Positions 1-28,004 of a stretch of 64,000 bases of DNA are shown here, piece by piece. This DNA is from Malurus cyaneus samueli (taxonomy: Eukaryota; Chordata; Aves; Passeriformes; Maluridae), in contig CM019227.1 in NCBI GenBank assembly GCA_009741485.1, forward strand, positions 16,477,015-16,541,014, read 5' to 3'. Position 1 is the first letter of the stretch; every line of letters begins with the position of its first letter. The notes beneath the pieces were generated by a model, which saw only the letters and a program-made list of their open reading frames with translations, had not been told where the DNA came from and did no database searches. A program made the translations under genes and the position numbers.

Positions 1-2100
1 AGGAAAGGCCCTGCCTGGAGTGGAGGGTGATAGGACACATGGCCGGCCAGGCGGAAGCATCAGAAGCGGGATGGATGCATGGACAAGGGGACGAACCCCC
101 TTGCGCGGGAAGACAGCCAGGAGAGGACCGCGGACAGTGCAGAGCAGGGCAGGATGGGGCCGGACAGACAGCCCGTGGCTGTTCCCCCAGCCGCAGTGGA
201 GGATGAGGCCGCGGTTGGCCGGGGAGCTTAGGCTGTTGCTTTGCCGTGTTCTGTGTTCCCTTTCTGGCTTTCTGAGCTCCAGCTCCCACACCTCCCATGA
301 GTTTTACCTGGTGTCTCTTCACCTTGATTTCCCAGCCCCAGCTGCCCTATGGATGCTCCCTGTTCAGGCCCTTTTTACTGCCAGGGGCTAGAGAGGCAGC
401 GAGGGTTAAAGCCAGAGCCCTGGTGCAGGATGCTCCGTTGGCCATAGTCATGCCTGATTTTCCCCCAGCTTTAAAGTTCACTTTCAGGAAAAGTCATGAG
501 CCAGAGGCAGGGCTGTGCCACCGCCCTGCTCTGCTGCACCATGCCAGGTGAGCAGAATCAGTCTTCGAGTAGCTTGTCCAAGCTTCCCTGCTTGTCCAAG
601 AGGGTCTCTGCAGACAGGAGACCCCTCCCCTGTGAGACGGGAGCTCTTCATGCCCAGCCCTGGCAACGTTTGGAGCAGGAATTGCCACCCAGGGCACTCG
701 AATGGGTGCAAAGCTGCTGCCCAAGGCTGCTGCACGAGTAGTGGCATTGCCTGTCCAGCCTGCTCACCCTGGGGACGGTCCTGCTGAGCCCTGGGTGTTA
801 ACTAAATGTGTTAACTTTCCCACAGAGGATGGACACCTCATCAGTCCCAATTCGGTGAGACAACAGCAAGTCATGTGCTCCCCACACCTTGTCCCACACC
901 TGGGCATCCTCACCGGTGTGCCCAGACCCCTCCCACGTGGGCAAAGGGACAGTGCAGCCCTTTCCTCCTGGCCAGACTGACCCAGAGGCTGCGGGAGCTC
1001 TCCCCATCTCCTGCACTGCAGGAAGAGGGTCTGTGGCAGAGCAGGCTGGGGACAGCAGAGGAAGGTGCCGTTCCCTAGGGATCACGGTGGTGAGATCAGA
1101 GTGGCTGTCCGGCTCCCAGGGCTGGTCCCTCGGGATGAAGGCGGTGGCAGTGCCAAACTCTGCCAGTGCCGAGCCGTGCCGGCCGGGTGGGTGACAATGG
1201 GTGACGTCAGGGAGCAGTCCAAGGGTGCCCGTGGCTTATCAGCTCCCACCCACCCTGTTTGCCCAGCAGTGCCTGGGTGGCTGCTGCTCCCGCTCGGCAT
1301 TGCCGCTGGGAGTGTTCGGAGAGAGGAGAGGGAACTCTGGGGACCTCAGCACTGGGGACAGCTCAGAAAAGGGTGCTCAGGGCATTGGGGAGGGTGGGCT
1401 CCGAGGGAGAGACCAGGAGCTGTGCTCACCCCAAAAATAGGAGAGCAGGGCAGAACTGGAGCACCGCTGTGGCTGTCCTCAAGTCCAATGACCAGTGTCC
1501 CACTCCTTGAGTGTCCCCAATACTGGTGACAGGGTCTGGGTTCTGTGTCAGGCCCCTGCCATCCTGTGCCCTCCTGCTGTCAGGGGCAAACTGTCCTGTG
1601 TCCTCTGGTCATCCTGTGACCCTGGTCACCCTGCATCTCCCAGCCACCTGTATCCCCTGGCCACGTTCTGTGCTGCCTCAGACAATTCCATGGGCACATC
1701 TTGCTTCCAAGGCAGAAATGGCACCTCTGGCACAGTGTCTTTGGGACCTGAGCTGATTGCCATCACCCCTGTCCTCACAGGGGAGGTGCTGTGTGGGCCA
1801 GCACAGCCACAGGCCATAGCACAGACACAGGGCACCCACAGTGAAAAAGCTGTTGTCCTGCAGTGGAGGTGACCCAGCCACTCTCCACGTGGCATATCTG
1901 CCCTTGCATCCACAGGTTCCAAACCCCTCCCAGGTGTGCTCAGGAAGCCCAACATCCATCTCAAAGGGGCACAATGCTGGAGATGGGTGATCTGAACCTG
2001 CATGAGGGTGGTGCAGCACCTGGGGGGACCCCACAGAGAGGCTTTGCCCACTGCAGTGGCAGCCCCTGTTTGCAGAGGCATCGCTCGATACGCAGTATGT
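1..2100. other. No recognisable gene
   Basis: No ORF here resembles a protein I know, and none continues across plausible splice sites. A few short splice-like islands exist, such as an acceptor-donor pair around 829-857, but they carry no recognisable coding. In human the gene before PERCC1 would be C16orf91/UQCC4; I see no trace of it. The stretch is GC-moderate intergenic DNA or part of an unrecognised transcript. Confidence 0.5.
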
Positions 2101-2109
2101 TCTTCAGAA

Positions 2110-2470
2110 GATCCCTACTCCAGGAGTCAAAATAGCATGAAATTTAATTTTACGCCTATTTGACAAAGCTTGATTTCACCTCCAATCAGCAGGGAGATAA
2201 GAGCCCTCGGCACAAGTGTGCGGGCAGTTTGGCAGCTGGGGCTGCCGATTTAATAGGTGAATTTACAGGGACAACACTTGAAAATCCCCTGGCTAGTGAA
2301 CCATTAAGGTGAGCCCTGCCTTCCGTCCCCGCGTCCCTCCCCGCGCCGCTCTCCCGTTGCTGGGTGCTAAAGCAAACCCCAGCTCTGTTTACCGAGTCTA
2401 CTATTACAATACGGCTACCAAATATTTGCCAGCCGTCAGCTCGCTGCTCCGCTATAAATACTTCAGGCCC
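2110..2470 (+). promoter_or_regulatory. PERCC1 promoter and upstream control region
   Basis: An AT-rich island (about 2120-2300) inside GC-rich DNA runs into a TATA promoter. Visible candidate sites are a CDX-like TTTTACG (2148-2154), a CCAAT box (2182-2186), a GATA site AGATAAG (2195-2201), an NKX2-like CACTTGA (2275-2281), a FOXA-like TGTTTAC (2386-2392) and the TATA box at 2453-2460. GATA, CDX and FOXA factors act in gut endoderm, and in human a region just upstream of PERCC1 (the intestine-critical region) is needed for its expression. I infer that this is the bird counterpart. Conservation was not tested. Confidence 0.55.
2453..2460 (+). promoter_or_regulatory. TATA box of PERCC1
   Basis: TATAAATA lies about 30 bp before the expected transcription start and about 75 bp before a good splice donor (CCAAG|GTGAGT after 2534). 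The element, spacing and following donor together point to a focused promoter. Confidence 0.65.
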
Positions 2471-2484
2471 AGGTGGAGGGACGG

Positions 2485-2534
2485 GCAGGGGGAGCGGCGC
2501 GGGAGCCTATGCATGGCCGGGCGGCAGCGCCAAG
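2485..2534 (+). other. PERCC1 exon 1 (predicted, untranslated)
   Basis: The start is inferred from the TATA box; the end is a consensus donor at 2534. It would splice to the acceptor ending at 3993 (TGTCACAG), and PERCC1's ATG lies 32 bp into that second exon. This exon holds an ATG at 2513 that opens a short upstream reading frame; after splicing to 3994 that frame stops at once, giving about 8 codons. Confidence 0.5.
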
Positions 2535-3084
2535 GTGAGTGCAGAGACGCGGGGATGCCCTCCGGCCCCGGGGGTTTCTCCGGCTGAGGGTGGCGGTGGC
2601 CTGGGTGGGTGGGGGTGGGGTGGCCCCACTCCCCTCTCCCTGCAGCCCGGAGGTGTCTGCTGCCTCGGTAGGCTGAGCCCCCACAACCCACCCGGCACAG
2701 CACAGAGGAATGACCAGGGGTACCGGCGGTGGGGACGGCACAAAGAGGGACACACAGAGATGGCAAGGACAATCTTAGGCGGGTACAGGGCCCCAGCACA
2801 TTGTTTGGTGTGGCAGGAGCAGGTCTGGGTCCCCAGGATTTGTTCCCTGCCAGGGGTGTCCTGCAGTGAGGCAGGGCTGGGGATCCCTCAGCATAGGCAG
2901 CACGAGCTACAAGGGGGCCACATCCAGCTCAGAGAGACAGAGCCATGGCCAGAGCCCACCAGGGCAGGGGGCAGGGGACAGTGGGTTCCCTCTGTAGCTG
3001 GGAAACCCATGGGGCCATTGTGTGGGCAGGGCATGGGGTTCGATGGTGTCAAACCCCATTCACCTCCATGCACAGCCCTGGGGT

Positions 3085-3585
3085 GAAGGGGAACATCCCT
3101 CTGTCCCACAGCTCTGGGGAACATCCCCACTGCCCTACATCCCATCACTTGGTGTGGATATCCATGCCCCACAGATCAGTGCTAACATCCCTGCTGCCCT
3201 ATGTCTCATGATGTTCCCACATCACATGAATTCAGGTGGACATCCCCACTGCCCCACATCCCATGGCTGGATGGGGACACATCCCTGTTGCTTGATGTCC
3301 CAGGGTTCAGTGAGGACAGCCCCACTGTCCCATGTCCTGTTTCTTGTAGGGGAATGGCATGCTGCTCCATGTCCTCTGACTCAGGGCTGTGTTCCCACTG
3401 TTGTTTTGGTGGGGGCACCCCTGCTGCTGCCTGCTGTCCCAGAGCTCAGTGAGGATGTCCCAGGAGGAACATCCCAGTGCCTTGTTTCCCATGGCTTGGT
3501 GGGGACATCCCCAATGCCCCACATCTCGTTGCTTGTAGGGGACATCCTCGCTGCCCTGCAGCCCTGTCGCTGTGGCCAGACAGCC
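3085..3585. repeat. Degenerate minisatellite in PERCC1 intron 1
   Basis: Loosely repeated units of roughly 30-55 bp contain variants of ACATCCCCACTGCCC, CACATCCCATG and CTTGGTGGGGAC. Copies are diverged and of unequal length, so this is an old tandem array. It accounts for the overlapping spurious ORFs on both strands. Confidence 0.7.
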
Positions 3586-3592
3586 GAATAAA

Positions 3593-3880
3593 AGTAGTAC
3601 AAATACACAAAAGGGGTGAAAAACAGAAAGAAAGAAGGACTTTATTGTGGCAAGCTCTTTATTTACTTGCAACTAGTGTTATCATTTGTGTCAAACATAT
3701 ATTGTTATGAGGTCCACTTTATTTAAAGCAAGGATTGGTAGGTTGCAAAAGCTACAGTATTAGTAATGTTTAATTGAGTTACTTGCATATTAATTTTACA
3801 TCTAATCTTCTTTTTCTTAAGACAACTAAGAACGTGGTATTTTATTCTTATGTAAACTGTTAATACTCTTTACACAGCCC
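3593..3880. promoter_or_regulatory. AT-rich block in PERCC1 intron 1, possible enhancer
   Basis: About 290 bp of AT-rich sequence sits between the minisatellite and GC-rich exon 2. It holds TTTATT/TTTTATT motifs (CDX-like), GTTATCATT (GATA core on the other strand) and GTTAATACT (HNF1 half-site-like). It has no coding potential. The sharp base composition change and the gut-factor-like motifs suggest a regulatory element, but AT-rich DNA yields such motifs easily. Confidence 0.3.
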
Positions 3881-4025
3881 CACCTTGGCCATGGTGTGGC
3901 ACAACATGGTCCCCTGCCCTCTCAGGGCTGCCAGGCGGTGGGTCAGGGTTGGTGCCGGGGTATGTCACCCTGACCCCGCTGTTCCTGTCACAGGGTGAGT
4001 CCCAGGGGTCCCTCTGAGTGCTGAC

Positions 4026-4696
<671 letters not shown>

Positions 4697-4823
4697 CCCC
4701 ACTGTGGCCCCGGGGGCCCCCGGTGCCGCCACGTGCCACCCGGTTAATGATAAACCCGCTGGCCCCGGTGCCAGCGCCGGGCCACTCGGAGCTGCCGGGT
4801 CGGAGCCGGCGACGGGACGAGCG

Positions 4824-4829
4824 AATAAA
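4824..4829 (+). terminator. PERCC1 polyadenylation signal
   Basis: Canonical AATAAA lies 128 bp after the PERCC1 stop codon, a fitting distance for a short 3' UTR. Confidence 0.7.
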
Positions 4830-4849
4830 TGACTCCCGCCAGGCACCAG

Positions 4850-5990
4850 CGCGGGCCGTGTCCTTTGCCACCCGCCACTGGGGTGTCCCCAATGCCTGTG
4901 ACAAAGGGCCACGGCTCGGCGTGACCCTGAGGGGCTGCCCCGGCAGCAGCGGGAAGAGGAGGGGAGCGCGGTGCCGGCAGGAGGCGGCAGCCCGTGTTTA
5001 CTCTGCGGCCCAAGGCGGTGGATCCCGGCCCCTTATCTCGGCCGCGCCGGGGCAAAGGGCGACACGGGGCCCCATAAAGCTCCCGGCTGTCAGCGCTCAG
5101 GGGGACCCATCACTGCCTTGGGGACCCACTGTGCCCTACAGCACCCCTGCCCCATGGCAGGCCCAGGGAAAGGGACACAGAGGGGAGAGCAGGGCTGGCC
5201 CTTCTTCCCCACGCTGCTGGACCTGGCCGTTACCAGGGTCCAGCCCAGGCATCCTCTGCTTTGTGGTGGCTCTTTGTGGTGGCTTTTTGTTGGTCTTGAA
5301 AGGGGGAAACACCCGGGAAGAGGCAGCCGTCCCCTGCCTTGAGCCGTGCCAGGGGGCAGCCCCCACTATGCAGCCCCCGCCTCCACTCCCCAGACTGTGC
5401 CCTCCCCGCAGTGACAGAGGGACAGAGCTCGGTTCAGCTCCAAGGTGACACCAGAGCCTGGACAGTGGCCCCAAGGGAAGAAGGGAAGCAAGAGACAGGC
5501 AGCATGACAATAAAAGTACAAACAGACTTTATTTCAGCACAGATCCCACAGTCAAAAGCCTCTCCAGGCACCAGGTTGCCTGCGTACAGTGAGGAAGGGG
5601 CAGTCCCAGGGCAGGGGGCAATGCCAAGGGCAGGAGCAAGGATGGGGGGAGATGGGGGAAGTGAGGTGCCAGGGCTGGCTTTGCTCCCACCCCCTGGCCA
5701 AATCCAGGACTTTGGTGGGGTTTGGGGTACCTGGAAGGGCCCGGGCTGTGGGAAGAGCCAGAATGCACCCCAGGAGTGACTCTGGATCCCAGTGTGGAAG
5801 CAGCACTGACGGGAGGAGTGCAGGAGTGGCAGAGGGGCACAGGCTATAGGCCACCATGGCCCCAGTGCAGGCAGCTCTCCCCTCCCCATCCCTGCCCCAA
5901 ATCCCAGGGATGTCTCCCCACACGGGGGTTGGGGTCAGAGTGGCTGAGAGAGCCAAGAAAGAGCCAGAGGCGGCAGCTGCAGAACCACGG
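4850..5990. other. PERCC1-CLCN7 intergenic region with facing poly(A) signals
   Basis: There is no gene here. In mammals CCDC154 lies between PERCC1 and CLCN7; no coiled-coil coding exon is visible. A plus-strand AATAAA (5509-5514) and a minus-strand AATAAA (TTTATT at 5528-5533) lie only 14 bp apart, so they could serve as distal poly(A) sites for PERCC1 and CLCN7. Confidence 0.5.
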
Positions 5991-5997
5991 GAGCCCT

Positions 5998-6003
5998 TTT
6001 ATT
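5998..6003 (-). terminator. CLCN7 polyadenylation signal
   Basis: The plus strand reads TTTATT, which is AATAAA on the CLCN7 strand, about 550 bp after its stop codon. This gives a compact 3' UTR (about 5980-6549) with no other feature seen in it. Confidence 0.7.
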
Positions 6004-6549
6004 GCACAGCCAAGCAGGGCACGTCCCCCTCCTCAGTCCTAAGGGCAGAGAGGCAACCGCAGAGCTCAGCCCAACCCAGCCAGAAGGAGCACAGGGCAGG
6101 GGGAGTGGGGACATCATGGCCCCTCTGCTCCCCTCACAGGCCCTGCAGCCGGGGCTAGGGCAGGACCAAGGCCCAGGCAGCCCATACGGGGTGCATGAGG
6201 CAACAGAGGCCAAGTGCCCTGTCACAGGGCTGTGCCCAGCTCAGGAGGGCATTCCTGCTCCCCATGGAACACTCCAGCCTTCACCCAACCCTCAAGGAGA
6301 GCCTATTCCAGGAGCTAACAGAGCCAAGGGTGAGTTTGATCCCTTGGGGAAGAAGAGGAAGGGGTGACAAGAGGAGGCAGTAGACGTGGGAAGGCAGCGA
6401 CGGGCAGGAGGGCCGGGGCAGCACGGCCATGCCGGTGCTCCAGGCACCGTGACGCCTGCACAGACCGGCCCAGTCCTCTCCCCACCTCCTGCAAAAGGGG
6501 GTCCCCAGCTCCGAGGGGCCGGGGCATGGCTCTGCTGGGCCCCCCTGCC

Positions 6550-24946
<18,397 letters not shown>

Positions 24947-24989
24947 GCGGGGCGGCGGCGGCGGCTCCTCACCGGGCCTACCCCGCCGC

Positions 24990-25075
24990 TCGGTCATGTG
25001 ACGCCGCCGCCATCATGTGACCGTCACGGCGGCCCTGGGCTGCCCCGAGGCACTATGGGAGTTGTAGTCCTGCTG
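24990..25075 (-). promoter_or_regulatory. CLCN7 promoter: paired M-boxes and a ZNF143-like site
   Basis: TCATGTGAC occurs twice, at 24994-25002 and 25013-25021, with 19 bp between starts. This E-box matches the MITF/TFE3 M-box and resembles the TFEB CLEAR element. MITF is known to control Clcn7 and Ostm1 in osteoclasts. Further upstream (25054-25069) the minus strand reads ACTACAACTCCCAT, close to the ZNF143 consensus of many CpG promoters. There is no TATA box. The sequence motifs are seen directly; factor binding is inferred. Confidence 0.65.
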
Positions 25076-25118
25076 GGAGTGCCTCACCGGCCCCTGAGGG
25101 AGCGCTCGGAGCGGCTGC

Positions 25119-25224
25119 GGGACGGGACGGGACGGACGGGACGGGAGGACGGGAAGGGAAGGGAAGGAGGGAAGGGAAGGGAGGGAAGGGAAGGGAAGGG
25201 AAGGAAGGGAAGGGAAGGAAGGGA
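25119..25224. repeat. Polypurine tandem repeat (GGGAC/GGGAA)n
   Basis: About 105 bp of GGGAC units passes into GGGAAG units with almost no pyrimidine on the plus strand. It lies about 100 bp upstream of the CLCN7 M-boxes. Such mirror-like polypurine runs can form triplex or G-quadruplex structures. Confidence 0.85.
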
Positions 25225-25716
25225 CCACAGGACAGACTGGGACGGGCTGAGCAGGACCCCGGTGATGGCGGCGCAAGAGGTTGCGGAGCCGCCGCGAGGC
25301 TTTGCCTCACGCACACCCAAACCGGCAGCACGGCCCCGCCACCCCTGGGAACACGGGGCTCCGGGAGCGGCCGGAGCCGCCGCCGCTCCAGCTCTCCAGG
25401 CACAGAATTCCGCAGAGCAGACTATCTATGCATCTCCTGAGCCCCCTGGAGCAGCACAGCTCGGCCCAAAGCCCTGCCCCGCTAAGGAGCCCCGCGGGCG
25501 GGGGCCGCTCACGGGACCGGCGGGGGCAGCTCGGGCAGCGCTGGCTCACCCCGGTCACGGGCTGTCCCGTGCTCCGCTTCCCCTGCTCTGACTCAGGGAC
25601 AGAGGAACAGCTCCGGCTGCCCGTGCTGAGCACTCCTACCCGGCTGTGAGCGGCACCGAGCGTTACAGTGAAAAGCAAGACAGAAATGAATGGGCTTTCT
25701 CCAATGTCCGGAGCAT

Positions 25717-25722
25717 TTTAAT
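25717..25722 (-). terminator. PTX4 polyadenylation signal (ATTAAA)
   Basis: The plus strand reads TTTAAT, ATTAAA on the PTX4 strand, about 225 bp after the stop codon. No AATAAA was seen nearby on this strand. Confidence 0.5.
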
Positions 25723-25945
25723 AGCAAAGATGGGCTGTACACCATGTAGGAGCTGGCGACCTATGGCTTTGGTCCCACCTCTGACATAGTGGCTGCCAAG
25801 ACCCCTTTCCCTTTTCCCCCCTCCTCCGGTGGTCCCGGTCCTGAGACACCCTCTCTTGCTGGGTGTCGCATCACCCTGGGAGGGTTTTGCTCGTGTCGGT
25901 ATCGGCACCATGAGCCAACTGGCTCCATTCCTGCTGCCAGGCTTG

Positions 25946-27452
25946 TCACAGGCAGTGCTGGAGGCAGGGACACGCCACCCTCCGCACCCCGCCCTGCAGG
26001 GAGGCATCGGTCAGCGTAAGGACAGGGCCACGGGGCAGGCTCCTCCCGATCGCCATTCTGGCCACCTCCCCTGGCAGGAGAGCCCGTCTCCAGAGAGCGA
26101 AGCCAGCCAGGTGACCCACAAAAGCTTCTGCAGTGCCCAAGTCCCTGTTGGGGCCGTCCTGCTCCCAGCCCAGCACCAGTGAGCCACCAGCGGGAATTTC
26201 ATAGCCCTGCTGGAAGCCAGAGCCGGCAGCCAGCAGCCTCCTGTCCACGTAGAAGCGGTACTGGCCCTGCCCGGAGGACCAGGTGAGGCACAGGTGGTGC
26301 CACTTGCCATCCAGGAGCGGCATCACCGGCAGCTCCCGAAATTGCCCGTCCCCCACGACGAAACGTGCGGAGCCGGGGCGATCCCCACCATGGCCACGCA
26401 CGGCCAGCTTGCTGTGCCCGTCCTCCGTGGCGTAGGAGAGGAGGGCACCGAGGCGGGGGGCTGAGGTGGCCAGCCAGGCACAGAGTGACAGCGCCCGCAG
26501 CCCCCGGTGTGGCCCCAGCCCCAGAACGGCCCCGTGCTCAGCGGAGGTGCTGGGGAAGAGCAGGATGGCACCGGTGCGGCAGGCGAGTGGGATGGGCACG
26601 GGGGCGAGGGGGCCGTACCCAGCCTCTCCCGGCTGCTGGGGGGCTGGAGGCTGCTCCTGGGTCACCGTGGTCGCGGTGCAGAGTACAGGTGCCATGGTCT
26701 GGGGTGCTGGTGCTGCATCACGAGGAGTCTCATCCTCCTCGGGTGCTCCACCAGGCCCGGCATCAGCCGCCAGCCAAAGCCCGTCCTCCTGCCGGTGTTG
26801 CTGCCAACGCCTCATCTTCGGGCGCCGAGGGCTGGGGGTGCTGGGGACAGCCTGGCCTGGTGGCTCCTGCTCCAGCTGGATGTCCCGGCTCCGGGCAGTG
26901 TCCGGCAGGCCGTGTGGTTTGGGGTTCACCGCCAGCAGTGCACCCGGTGAGTGGGTGAGCAGGCTGTGTGGTGGCCTCAGGGCACCCACTGTCCCCTCCA
27001 GCCTCTTCAGCCTGCGGCGCAGCCTCCGGCCGGTGGTGGCCAGGCGGGCCAGCTCGGCACCCAGGGCGGCCCGAGCAGCGACAGCCGCCTCCGCCTGCTC
27101 CGTCAGTGCCTGGAAACGTCCATCGATGTTGTAGGAGATGTTGTAGTTGCTGGCAATGCTCTGGAGATGGTTTCGTGTCACCTCCTGGAGCCGGAGAAAC
27201 TACAAGAGAGTGGCATGAGGTGGGATGAACCCACGTCCCTACGCCGGACCCCTGGCCACCCCAAAATGCTGAATGTCCCCCTGGCACAGCTGAGCATCAC
27301 CCCCTCCCACCCCGAGTACCCACCTGCTCCTCCAGGCGCCGCAGCCGCAGGAGCAGGGGGCCGGGGCGGGCCGGGGGCGCCGGTGCCCGGGTCAGACCGC
27401 CCTGCAGAGCGGCAGCGAGGATCAGGCAGAGGGGCAGTGCCATCCCCGCCAT
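25946..27452 (-). CDS. PTX4: PTX4, secreted long pentraxin
   Basis: Two exons, 27324-27452 and 25946-27199, join in phase (LEEQ|FLRLQEV, as in human) to give 460 aa (human 478). The N-terminus MAGMALPLCLILAAALQGG is a signal peptide; a second Met lies three codons on. Residues 45-115 resemble the mammalian start (HLQSIASNYNISYNID) and have coiled-coil heptads rich in Leu/Arg. A low-complexity Pro/Ala/Gln linker follows. The pentraxin domain covers about 250-460 and has the family signature HxCxTWxS as HLCLTWSS (about 346-353), with the partner Cys in LSLCAWL. It lies directly downstream of CLCN7's promoter end in the same direction, as in human; in human TELO2 follows, but here ECI1 does. Ligands are unknown. 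Confidence 0.93.
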
Positions 27453-27914
27453 CCCGCTGCCGGACGCTTTCTGCCTGCGCGGCAAGGCCGGCCCCGGCTC
27501 CTGCAGCGCTCCCCCGGGCAGCCTCCACCATGATGAGATCCGCAGCCACCGCTGGCACGGCCCAGCACCGGGGCTCCCGTCCTTGGGGCTCCGGGCCAGC
27601 GCTCTGCGGGGGCGGCTGGCCTCGGCCGAGAGCTCCCGGGGCTCCAGCGTCCCGGGGCAGGGGCCAGCCCGGGGGTAGTCGGCTGTGAGGTGGAGGAGGG
27701 TGTGGAGGGGACCCTGGGCACATGGCTGGATGCAGGGCAGGAGGGAAGGGCAGGGGAGTGCACGCAGGTCGGGACAGGGCAGGTAGAATGGTGTGGACAG
27801 GGCGGTGTAGGCGGCCACCACGGGGGGGCAACACGGGCGCGCCAAAACTCCGGCCGTGGGCGGGGCTTTAGGGGATGGGCGGGGCTTCCATAGCGCTGCA
27901 GCCGAGTCTCGCCC

Positions 27915-28004
27915 TTTCCTCAGGCACCGCCCCTTTCCTCAGACCCCGCCCATTCCAAGCCCCGCCCCCGAAGCCCCGCCCCTTACCCTTGAGCCCAGCA
28001 CAAG
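27915..28004 (+). promoter_or_regulatory. ECI1 CpG promoter with GC boxes
   Basis: At least four Sp1-type GC boxes (CCGCCC) lie between 27926 and 27983, with no TATA. The start codon is embedded in AAGATGGCGCGG, close to the YY1/TISU type of initiator-proximal element. PTX4 starts about 550 bp away on the other strand, so the two could share a bidirectional region. Confidence 0.55.

Noticed and set aside
829..857. Micro-exon-like island (CCCACAG ... GTGAGA)
   Set aside because: It is 28 bp with no coding link on either side; such pairs are common by chance.
26365..27134. Plus-strand ORFs antisense to PTX4 (up to 222 codons)
   Set aside because: They are shadow frames of GC-rich PTX4 coding sequence.
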